From GYS-P2D sp964489125 (lineage in GTDB: Bacteria; Bacteroidota; Bacteroidia; Chitinophagales; Saprospiraceae): a DNA stretch of 25,753 nucleotides. The position numbers and the translations under genes are program-made. The notes under the pieces are model-generated. The model saw only the letters and a list, made by a program, of their open reading frames with translations. It had not been told where the DNA came from and searched no databases. Each line of letters starts with the position of its first letter. Position 1 is the stretch's first letter. The stretch covers positions 1 to 25,753 of the forward strand of contig CAZAXY010000046.1 in assembly GCA_964489125.1 (NCBI GenBank). Reading direction: 5' to 3'. Positions 15,141 to 22,324 of this stretch are shown here, piece by piece.

Positions 15141-16511
15141 CTTACCTACACTTATCAGCAGCATACGAGAACTGATTTTCTCTTCTTTGTTAATCACTTG
15201 CTCGGCAAGCGTTATTTCTCTTCTCATCATCTTTTTAATCACCTTACTCATATTTAGGGCATTAGTGTAATATCTTAGGCTGATTTGCTTTTTATTACAC
15301 TCTCGCTTGATGAATGAATTGAAATTATTGAGCTGTGTATCCATGAACTCGTATTTGCCAGGATGGAGATGAAGGAGATTCAATAAGATTAGAGTGCGAT
15401 GTGTGCTTTTTGAGGATTGTCTTTGATTGAATGGTTGTTGCAATAGCTCTAATGCCTTTACTGGCTCCAATTTATAGGAATATAGATGTGCTAAGGCTAA
15501 GTTTTTTATATCATTTCTACTGCTTTTTTCGATGTAAGGAGCTTTAGCATCAATAAGCTCTGTCGAGGTCTCCCATCTCATGGCAGTATTAAATATGGAG
15601 ACTACATTATAAAATCGAATCGGGTCGAGGACTTTGTCATTTAGGATGAATCCTTCGTCAAGTGCCCAGATGGTTAGATCTGCATAGGTCTGCAAGTAGC
15701 TGTCTCCTTGATAGATCCGCTTAAGGATATGTCGTTTGAGATGAGCGTAAGTTATCAGTAGATCTTTTTTGGAAAATTTGTTGTCCTTTATATAGTCTAC
15801 GATTTCATTATAGATATCCACGGATTCCGCCTCATGGAGTTGGATGAGTAGAGCAAACAGTATGTCGTATGGATTATTAGCATTCGTCTGTCTGTAGTTG
15901 ATAAGTGTCTTGGTCTCTGGTAGCTTATCATCAGACTCTATTTGTTCGATCTGACGACTGTCAAGTTCATAGTATGCCCGGAATCTGTTATCCATCTCTT
16001 GGTAGCAGTGCATGAGTTCATTCAGAAGCGCACTCCCTCTGCGTGCATTATGAGCATTATCGGAGTATTTCATCTGATGTAACATGCGATGTCTATACCA
16101 GGGCGTCCAGAGGCTATGATGATCCTTCTCGATCTCAGAGAAGTACTTATCTCGATGCTTGATGGCTAGGTCATAGAGGCCACGCTTGTTAAGTCCAGCT
16201 ACCAGATATATAGACTTACTCCTAGTGTCTGCCATGTAGGCGACGTGAGCGATGTAATCCATCACATAACTACTGAGACGTGACAAGATATTTCTGAATG
16301 CCTTTGGATTTTTCTCAGGATAGAGTTTTTCATTGACATAATCAGCGTTGAGCTTAGCATGATCGAGCTGGTGACTATATGATGCAATGTGCTTATAGAG
16401 GAGATATGGGTCGGATTGAGGATTGATTTCACCCTTGAGGTAACGTTTGAAATTACCCCAGTCTGCTTCATCAAAAGTCCCAAGTAGAGTGAATAATTTA
16501 CTTTTTTGCAT
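15120..16511 (-). CDS. Uncharacterised alpha-helical repeat-like protein
   Basis: I do not recognise a named family. The 463-aa protein has no signal peptide or membrane segment and begins MQKSKLFTLLGTFDEADW, a start style shared by large Bacteroidota helical hypothetical proteins of similar length. It is almost entirely helical, rich in Lys, Tyr and Leu, with paired-helix segments (for example LLIQLHEAESVDIYNEIVDY and LALAHLYSYKLEPVKALELL) that resemble TPR or related scaffolds. No catalytic motif is visible, so a protein-binding role is the best guess. It is divergent from the first LuxR-type gene and the shared upstream region has two similar boxes, so the two may be co-regulated. A hairpin ends it. 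Confidence 0.8.
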   Translation of the reverse strand: MQKSKLFTLLGTFDEADWGNFKRYLKGEINPQSDPYLLYKHIASYSHQLDHAKLNADYVNEKLYPEKNPKAFRNILSRLSSYVMDYIAHVAYMADTRSKSIYLVAGLNKRGLYDLAIKHRDKYFSEIEKDHHSLWTPWYRHRMLHQMKYSDNAHNARRGSALLNELMHCYQEMDNRFRAYYELDSRQIEQIESDDKLPETKTLINYRQTNANNPYDILFALLIQLHEAESVDIYNEIVDYIKDNKFSKKDLLITYAHLKRHILKRIYQGDSYLQTYADLTIWALDEGFILNDKVLDPIRFYNVVSIFNTAMRWETSTELIDAKAPYIEKSSRNDIKNLALAHLYSYKLEPVKALELLQQPFNQRQSSKSTHRTLILLNLLHLHPGKYEFMDTQLNNFNSFIKRECNKKQISLRYYTNALNMSKVIKKMMRREITLAEQVINKEEKISSRMLLISVGKKCGLLK

Positions 16512-16535
16512 GGTTGCGATGCTGAATATTGTAAT

Positions 16536-16612
16536 CCTAATTTAGGAAAAATGAGAATATAAATTGTTATTAATCAACTATATAGGTCAATAATGTTAAT
16601 TCTTAAATTAGG
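16536..16612. promoter_or_regulatory. Two similar dyad boxes in a divergent promoter region
   Basis: CCTAATTTAGG (16536-16546) is a perfect 5-bp inverted repeat around one base; CTTAAATTAGG (16602-16612) is a close copy 66 bp away. Both continue as GGAA on the plus strand. They lie between the helical-protein gene and the first LuxR-type gene and could be binding sites for one of these regulators. The A/T-rich context makes chance possible. Confidence 0.3.
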
Positions 16613-16686
16613 AAGTGAATAAAATTTTGAGTTGTAACCAATATAGGTTGACCAGTATAATTGTGATAATTAATTCTTTCACTGCT

Positions 16687-16947
16687 ATGGTAACAGTTGA
16701 CAACCACAATCACTCAATCCCCAAAATACCAATACCTCAACATGACTACGGATTATCTAATAGAGAGCAAGAAGTTATCGAGCTGATCGCTCAAGAATAC
16801 TCCAACAAAGAAATAGCCACCTTGCTGTATATCACTGTTGGGACGGTCGAGACGCATCGGCGCAATATATTCCAAAAAATGGGCGCTAAGAATATGGCGG
16901 GAGTCATCAATCGGGCATACAAATGTGGTATTCTAAAAGTAGGATAA
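16687..16947 (+). CDS. Stand-alone LuxR-type (GerE) HTH protein, copy 1
   Basis: Almost the whole 86-aa protein is a LuxR/GerE DNA-binding domain: LSNREQEVIELIAQEYSNKE at 23-42, then IATLLYITVGTVETHRRNIF, with recognition helix at about 53-65, and a dimerisation helix to 83. There is no receiver or ligand-binding domain. I chose ATG 16687 because it leaves a short leader like that of the neighbouring copy; a GTG at 16615 would add 24 residues, largely hydrophobic, and cannot be ruled out. The second copy starts 214 bp downstream on the same strand. Small solo LuxR-type proteins often act as transcription factors controlled by their own abundance. Targets are unknown; the adjacent fibre genes are obvious candidates. 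Confidence 0.8.
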   Translation: MVTVDNHNHSIPKIPIPQHDYGLSNREQEVIELIAQEYSNKEIATLLYITVGTVETHRRNIFQKMGAKNMAGVINRAYKCGILKVG

Positions 16948-17161
16948 TGTTAAAATTTGACTGAGATACGGGTATACCTATACTGTTCAACAAGTAAATT
17001 GAAATTACGAGTTATGAGTATCTCCTAAAAATTGCTAAGATTAAGAAGAGTAAGTATCACTAACTAATAAAAATTAAGAATTATCCGTGCTCAGCAGGTA
17101 ACATATGCTGACCAACCAGAACCACTAAGTAACAACAACATATAAACATCAATCACCTGAT

Positions 17162-17467
17162 ATGCATGTAATTGACCATACAGCATACGCTACATACGTA
17201 TGCCAAAAACAAAGTAACAAGGACCAGGAAGCCATGATCATCGGCTTGACTAATGATCTGCCAGGAGATAGTCTCCTGACTGCTCGAGAGATTGAAATCC
17301 TTGATCTCATAGTACAGGAGTATAGCTCTAAGCAGATCGCAGCTGAGCTACACATCAGCAGCCATACAGTCATCTCACATCGTAAGAATATGATGGAGAA
17401 ACTGGGGGTGAAGTCGGTTGTGGGGCTGGTGAGGTGGTGGTGTGAGACAAAAAGAAGTAGACTATAA
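17162..17467 (+). CDS. Stand-alone LuxR-type (GerE) HTH protein, copy 2
   Basis: The 101-aa protein has a 38-residue leader and then a GerE domain: LTAREIEILDLIVQEYSSKQ at 39-58, IAAELHISSHTVISHRKNMM with recognition helix about 69-81, and LGVKSVVGLVRWW. It is a clear paralogue of copy 1, with which it shares the spacing of all helices; TVETH in copy 1 corresponds to TVISH here, so the DNA specificities probably differ. No sensor domain is present. The gene lies 35 bp upstream of the first fibre gene on the same strand and may be cotranscribed with it. A small inverted repeat, TCAGCA/TGCTGA (17091-17096, 17106-17111), stands about 50 bp before the start. Confidence 0.85.
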   Translation: MHVIDHTAYATYVCQKQSNKDQEAMIIGLTNDLPGDSLLTAREIEILDLIVQEYSSKQIAAELHISSHTVISHRKNMMEKLGVKSVVGLVRWWCETKRSRL

Positions 17468-17502
17468 AATCAACATTTCAACAAAACATAAAACTAAATA
17501 CA

Positions 17503-18909
17503 ATGCTTAGAGTAAGCTCTTTTATTATGAGGTTTGTGATACTCATTTTTTTTGGGACGATAACTACTTGTCTTAATGCACAGAATCCTTCGTCTATAAT
17601 GGAAGTCGAAGGTGTTGTCAAGCTTAATGAGCAGTTAGACACATCTCAGATCGCTGGTACTATAATGTATCTAGGATATGATTTTTGGGGAAGAACTAAG
17701 GATGGCGTTTGGCGGTCTCTCACAGGGACAAATGGCAACGAAAATGACGAGTTAAGGGACACTATAAATGGGATTGGTGACCAAATATTAATTCCAAATA
17801 CGATCAATAGGAACCTCATTATTGGTGAGTTTTCTGGATTAAGGCTGCAAAATGGAGAATTTGATTTCGAAGGAAAGAGAAACACTTTGTTAGGCTTTAA
17901 TTCTGGTTCGAAATTGACTACAGGGAGCGATAATACATTTTTGGGCAGTTCTAGTGGAAGTGCCGCAACATCATCTTCCAACACATTTATTGGTGCCGGA
18001 ACAGGGGAATTGAATAAGGCTGGAAATCAAAATACTTTCATAGGAAGAGGTGCTGGCTATAATACAAGTCAGAGCAATAACATTGCCATTGGAGATCTAT
18101 CATTAGGAGATAGTAAAGGACAAGAGAATGTTGCCATAGGTAATGAATCTGCCAGAAATGCGGGGTCCAATAATGTTTCTATTGGACATTATACTGGTAG
18201 TGGTGATAGCACTTACAATAATTCAGTGGTGATAGGTGCTGAGGCAGGAATGAGCTTGGACGTAGATGATGTTGTGTTTGTTGGTTATCAAGCGGGAAAA
18301 AACAACTCAACTGGTACGGAAAATACCTTTATCGGGCATCAGTCAGGACTAAGTGTGACCGAAGCTGATAGAAACACCTACATAGGGTATTACAGTGGCA
18401 TCAGGAATCTCACGGGCAATGATAATACTCATGTGGGATATTTATCAGGCGAGAACAATCGCACTTTTGGAAATACTCTAATAGGTGGCTGGACTGGCCG
18501 ATCTATAATCAATGGATGGAACAATACCGTATTAGGTTATACTGCGCAGAGCAGCGATAATGGAGCTGGAAATACAATATTAGGCGCTCGAGCTGGAAAT
18601 GAGCAGATAGGAAACTTCAATGTAATCATCGGTTATGATGCAGGCCAATCTGTCACAGGGTCAAATAAACTGGTGATCGAAACTGCTGGTTTTCAAGATC
18701 CTGATAATGCGACACCATTGATTTATGGAGAATTTGATAATGATATGGTGCAAATAAATGGAAGCATGCATATCAGTGAATTTGCAAGGTTGATACCACA
18801 AGAAAGCGAACCTAGTAATCCAGAGGAAGGAACAGTTTACTATGATGCACAATTTAAAGCGCTTCGGGTATGGAATGGTGTGGCTTGGAGGAATCTGCAG
18901 TATGAATAA
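17503..18909 (+). CDS. Secreted G/N-rich repeat fibre protein
   Basis: The 468-aa protein has a signal peptide (cleavage near NAQ, 25-27) and, from about 105 to 390, degenerate repeats of roughly 15-18 residues of the form NTFIGxxAGxxNxxG, as in the heads of trimeric adhesins and tail fibres. Two copies of a small module flank the repeats: GTIMY...F...DGVWRSL at 52-73 and GTVYY...F...NGVAWRNL at 443-465. The segment PLIYGEFDND.V.ING (405-420) recurs in the 595-aa protein two genes on. There is no S74 tail and no T9SS sorting domain visible. It is probably a cell-surface or secreted fibre. A solo LuxR-type gene ends 35 bp upstream. Confidence 0.75.
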   Translation: MLRVSSFIMRFVILIFFGTITTCLNAQNPSSIMEVEGVVKLNEQLDTSQIAGTIMYLGYDFWGRTKDGVWRSLTGTNGNENDELRDTINGIGDQILIPNTINRNLIIGEFSGLRLQNGEFDFEGKRNTLLGFNSGSKLTTGSDNTFLGSSSGSAATSSSNTFIGAGTGELNKAGNQNTFIGRGAGYNTSQSNNIAIGDLSLGDSKGQENVAIGNESARNAGSNNVSIGHYTGSGDSTYNNSVVIGAEAGMSLDVDDVVFVGYQAGKNNSTGTENTFIGHQSGLSVTEADRNTYIGYYSGIRNLTGNDNTHVGYLSGENNRTFGNTLIGGWTGRSIINGWNNTVLGYTAQSSDNGAGNTILGARAGNEQIGNFNVIIGYDAGQSVTGSNKLVIETAGFQDPDNATPLIYGEFDNDMVQINGSMHISEFARLIPQESEPSNPEEGTVYYDAQFKALRVWNGVAWRNLQYE

Positions 18910-19013
18910 ACTAATTCAAACAGCCATTTAATTTTTTTAATTCAAAAGTAAAATTGAGCGCAAGGCTCTTATGGCATGCATGTTTAACAATATCACTATC
19001 AAAATCGAATAAA

Positions 19014-20150
19014 ATGAATAAAATTTTGAATCTTCTATTAATTTTCTGTTGCTCACATGTTTTAAAATCACAAATAGAATCGCCTAATCTACAATTTATT
19101 GTAGAAGAAGGTTATCAACATTTTCGGTTTAATAACCAATCATATTATCATGAAGTAGATTCATCAGGTAATCTAAGGTTTGTACCTAATAGCACTTCAA
19201 ATTTACAGTTCCTTACACTTAATGATGATGGGGGTGTAGATATCGAGATCTGGGATAAATCGAAAAATTATATTGCTGAAGGCAGTAATGAAGACCGTTC
19301 AACTTTTGACCTGAACTTACAGCCCGATATGAGACTGGATGGTACAGAGTTAAGATTCAAGGTGCCAAATGAATTTGATATAATCGATATATATGCTAAC
19401 ACGTTTCTTGCAGAAGCTGATTATGGAGAACCATATATGGGGGTTAAAATGAGTTCGTTGCAGCAAATTAGTACAGATCATTACGAAAGAGATCTTGAAA
19501 TTTATAACGACATGAATGCAGTGGCTGCAACTGCTGAAGGGGGGTTTATGAGAATTGGTGGAGATTTAAGATTATCTACAAGGGATGGTTCAATTATTCT
19601 TCAACCTGAATCCCAACTTCTAGTTCCTGGAGTGATACAATTAAATGGAGTAGTAGATTTTAATGATGACATAAATTCAGATATCATTCCTAGAATAACA
19701 TCTCATGATTTGGGTAATGACAATAATGCAGAGCATTGGGATAATGTAGTAGCAGATAACTTTATTACAAGATCAGACAGTCGTATGAAGAAGAATATTA
19801 ACGCCGTCACAAGTGCTCTCAAAGATGTTATGAATCTAAATCCAGTTAAGTATCAATATACCGAAAAGCATAGCGCTAATGATAAAGTACGTCATGGCTT
19901 TATAGCTCAAGAAGTTCAGAAAATTCTCCCTGAATTAGTAGTAACAGAGGATGTTGATATTGACGAGTCAGGCAAATTGACAAGGATTCCAAATGAATAT
20001 TTGTCACTCAACTATTTAGAGTTTATACCTCTTTTGACGAAGGCGATTCAAGAGCAACAGGAGATCATAAATTCGCAGTCTAAACTTATTGCCGCATTAT
20101 CAACGCAGAATGCTGCGATTTTGAGACGCTTGGATCAGTTAGAAAAGTAA
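19014..20150 (+). CDS. Secreted protein with C-terminal S74 chaperone domain
   Basis: The 378-aa product has a signal peptide (to about KSQ, residue 19), a beta-rich middle and a peptidase S74 type domain from 254: RSDSRMKKNI, NPVKYQYTE, RHGFIAQEVQKILPELV and the final coiled coil (about 345-378). In phage tail spikes this domain helps three chains fold and then cuts itself off next to the conserved Ser; the Ser-Asp-x-Arg...Lys core (S254, R257, K259) is retained here. ATG 19014 is preferred over a non-ATG start at 18954, because the signal peptide begins there. It lies between two repeat fibre genes, suggesting that the three make surface fibres. Confidence 0.8.
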   Translation: MNKILNLLLIFCCSHVLKSQIESPNLQFIVEEGYQHFRFNNQSYYHEVDSSGNLRFVPNSTSNLQFLTLNDDGGVDIEIWDKSKNYIAEGSNEDRSTFDLNLQPDMRLDGTELRFKVPNEFDIIDIYANTFLAEADYGEPYMGVKMSSLQQISTDHYERDLEIYNDMNAVAATAEGGFMRIGGDLRLSTRDGSIILQPESQLLVPGVIQLNGVVDFNDDINSDIIPRITSHDLGNDNNAEHWDNVVADNFITRSDSRMKKNINAVTSALKDVMNLNPVKYQYTEKHSANDKVRHGFIAQEVQKILPELVVTEDVDIDESGKLTRIPNEYLSLNYLEFIPLLTKAIQEQQEIINSQSKLIAALSTQNAAILRRLDQLEK

Positions 20151-20215
20151 CTTTTCTAATATAGGTAATAGTTTAATCGATGAAAGGATACTGTGGAGGT
20201 CTATAACAAGTACAT

Positions 20216-20299
20216 ATGTTAAGAAGTATCGAACAAATAGAAACTCGAGTAACAGAACTCGAAGAGTTAATCAAAACACTCAAATCAAACAACAAATGA
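20216..20299 (+). CDS. 27-aa coiled-coil small ORF, coupled to the next gene
   Basis: This frame begins at ATG 20216 and ends in TGA at 20297-20299, overlapping the ATG of the 595-aa gene as ATGA. The peptide is a heptad-like helix (IEQIETRVTELEELIKTLK), very like the terminal coiled coils of S74 fibre proteins. An in-frame stop lies four codons upstream. It could be a coupled leader peptide, or the remnant of the 3' end of an earlier fibre gene. Confidence 0.45.
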   Translation: MLRSIEQIETRVTELEELIKTLKSNNK

Positions 20300-22083
20300 A
20301 AAATCTAAATGCAATGCTAACAAGATACTCATCTCATATCATCTGTACGGTATCCGTCCTTCTGATGTGGTGTGTAAACCTTGACGGACAGACTAATTAT
20401 GTAGCCGGGACAAATGCAAGTGCAGGTACGGGAAATAGTAATACTGTTGTAGGTGCAGATGCTGGTAATACGAGCACATCGTTCACTGGTAGTTTAAATT
20501 CATTTTTTGGCAGAAGTGCAGGAAATGCGAATACAACGGGGGGCACTAATTCTTTTTTTGGAGAAAGTTCTGGACTGAATAATACCACTGGAAATTTAAA
20601 TTCTTTTTTTGGAGCGCGTTCAGGCAGGTCAAATACAACGGGGGATTTCAACTCCTTTATTGGCACAGATTCTGGAAGATTTAACACCACTGGGAGGTCT
20701 AATTCATTTTTCGGAGTTAGCTCAGGTGCTTCAAACACAACTGGAGGGTCTAATTCATTTTTTGGTGTTGGTTCTGGTCAAAATAATATCACAGGTGGCA
20801 ATAATTCATTTTTCGGGGTTAGCTCGGGATTTTCAAATACTACAGGCGAATCAAATTCTTTTTTTGGCGCTAATTCTGGAGAGAATAACACTACGGGTAT
20901 CCAAAATTCATATTTCGGCGCAAATTCTGGAAATTCAAACACCACAGGAAGCTTTAACTCTTTCTTTGGTATCAATTCAGGTGCTTCCAATACAGAAGGT
21001 ATCCACAATTCTTTTTACGGAAGCCTCTCTGGCTTATTAAATACAACTGGAAACTCTAATTCCTTTTTTGGATCATTTTCAGGCCTTTCAAATACAACAG
21101 GTGAGAATAATTCCTTTTTTGGAGTTAACTCGGGTAATGCAAATACTACAGGAGGGTCAAATTCATTTTTTGGCTCAGGTTCTGGTTCTAATAATACTAC
21201 AGGAGGGTCAAATTCATTTTTTGGCACTTCTGCTGGCTTATTTAATACGACTGTTGAATTCAATGCATTTTTTGGCCGTTCAGCTGGTCAGAGCAACAGT
21301 ATAGGAAGATTTAATTCCTTTTTTGGTCGTTTGGCGGGTGCAAATAATACAGAAGGTTCTCAAAATTCATTTTTTGGGCATTCGGCTGGTATTAATAATA
21401 GTAATGGAATTAATAATTCTTTTTTTGGTATTTCATCCGGGAGTAATAACACTACAGGCAATTTCAATTCATTTGTTGGTGCTTTCAGTGGATTGCTAAA
21501 TGTAGAGGGAGCGTTTAATTCATTCTATGGAGTTGATGCAGGTAGGAGTAATACAAGCGGCTCACAAAATTCCTTTTTTGGACAAGGTTCGGGTAGATTT
21601 GTTACTTCTGGATCGAGTAATGTGATAATAGGCAGTGGAGCAGGCCCGACAAATGGTAATGGTGATATAAATGATAGACTGTTTATTGACATAGCTCAAC
21701 CTGCAAACGACGATCCCCTCATCTACGGAGAGTTTGACAATGACTTCGTGCGTATCAACGGCACCTTTGAGGTGACTGCGGGTCTCACCAACCCATCCAG
21801 CCGGACCTTGAAGAACCAGTTCGTCTCACTTGATGCCTCGACGATCCTGGCTAAGTTGGCGGCGCTTGATATACAGCAATGGACTTATAAAGATCGCCCT
21901 GAGGAGAAGCATGTAGGCCCCGTAGCAGAAGACTTTTATGAGGCCTTTGGGCTTGGTCAAGGGGATAAAAATATTTCAACCATAGATGCTGATGGTATTA
22001 TGATGCTTGCCTTGCAGGCTCTACAGCAAGAGAATGAAGAGCTGAAGGAAAGATTGCAGAGGTTAGAAAGTAAGATGAAGTAG
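20296..22083 (+). CDS. Secreted fibre protein with 22 17-residue repeats and S74-like tail
   Basis: The 595-aa protein has a signal peptide (cleavage near residue 32), then 22 consecutive repeats of exactly 17 residues at 67-440 with consensus NSFFGxxSGxxNTTGxx, then PLIYGEFDND.V.ING (474-489), an S74-like domain (SSRTLKNQF from 501, IQQWTYK, VGPVAEDFYEAFGLG, DADGIMMLALQAL) and a final coiled coil (about 570-595). The domain deviates from the usual SDxRxK start, having S501-S502-R503 and K506, so self-cleavage is uncertain. The repeats should stack as a long beta-rich shaft of a trimeric fibre. The gene is coupled to a 27-aa ORF by an ATGA overlap. Openness of other frames over the repeats comes from the 51-bp period. 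Confidence 0.83.
   Translation: MKNLNAMLTRYSSHIICTVSVLLMWCVNLDGQTNYVAGTNASAGTGNSNTVVGADAGNTSTSFTGSLNSFFGRSAGNANTTGGTNSFFGESSGLNNTTGNLNSFFGARSGRSNTTGDFNSFIGTDSGRFNTTGRSNSFFGVSSGASNTTGGSNSFFGVGSGQNNITGGNNSFFGVSSGFSNTTGESNSFFGANSGENNTTGIQNSYFGANSGNSNTTGSFNSFFGINSGASNTEGIHNSFYGSLSGLLNTTGNSNSFFGSFSGLSNTTGENNSFFGVNSGNANTTGGSNSFFGSGSGSNNTTGGSNSFFGTSAGLFNTTVEFNAFFGRSAGQSNSIGRFNSFFGRLAGANNTEGSQNSFFGHSAGINNSNGINNSFFGISSGSNNTTGNFNSFVGAFSGLLNVEGAFNSFYGVDAGRSNTSGSQNSFFGQGSGRFVTSGSSNVIIGSGAGPTNGNGDINDRLFIDIAQPANDDPLIYGEFDNDFVRINGTFEVTAGLTNPSSRTLKNQFVSLDASTILAKLAALDIQQWTYKDRPEEKHVGPVAEDFYEAFGLGQGDKNISTIDADGIMMLALQALQQENEELKERLQRLESKMK
20494..21615 (+). repeat. 22 in-frame 51-bp coding repeats
   Basis: Each unit encodes 17 residues and the array has no insertions or deletions. 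Units are diverged at the DNA level. Fourteen carry a run of six or seven T at the Phe-Phe codons (seven T in units 2, 3, 8 and 19), which are possible slippage sites. Units 20-22 are the most divergent. Confidence 0.9.
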
Positions 22084-22324
22084 AGGACTATGAGTTGGAA
22101 GGGCTTTCTGTTTGCCACAACCCTAACATTGAGGGGGTACTTGGTGAGTGGCTATGATTACATTACTTGTTGTTGAGATGAGATTAGGGTCGAGTTGTTA
22201 GAAGAACTATGGAATACTTAAGTATAAACAATTTAGTCACAGAATAGAAAATCTGAATGTTGAAATATTATATGTTATCCTCATAAATACGTTTCCTAAT
22301 CGGATAAATTTTAATCAATTAACC

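Noticed and set aside
18954..19013. 20-residue upstream extension of the S74 protein
   Set aside because: Needs a non-ATG start and would bury the signal peptide; the ATG at 19014 fits better.
20397..21304. Several open frames on both strands across the fibre repeats (PKNEL.PVV-type and related translations)
   Set aside because: The 51-bp period is a multiple of three, so any frame without a stop in one unit stays open. They are shadows of the repeat.
20494..21615. CRISPR array
   Set aside because: Regular 51-bp period, but it is coding throughout with no constant repeat and variable spacer structure.
22090..22176. 28-codon ORF right after the S74 fibre gene
   Set aside because: Starts seven bases after the stop, but no recognisable motif, ribosome site or homology that I can name.
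22100..22203. ACCCTAA/TTAGGGT inverted repeat after the fibre gene
   Set aside because: Only 7 bp with a loop of more than 50 bases; probably chance.
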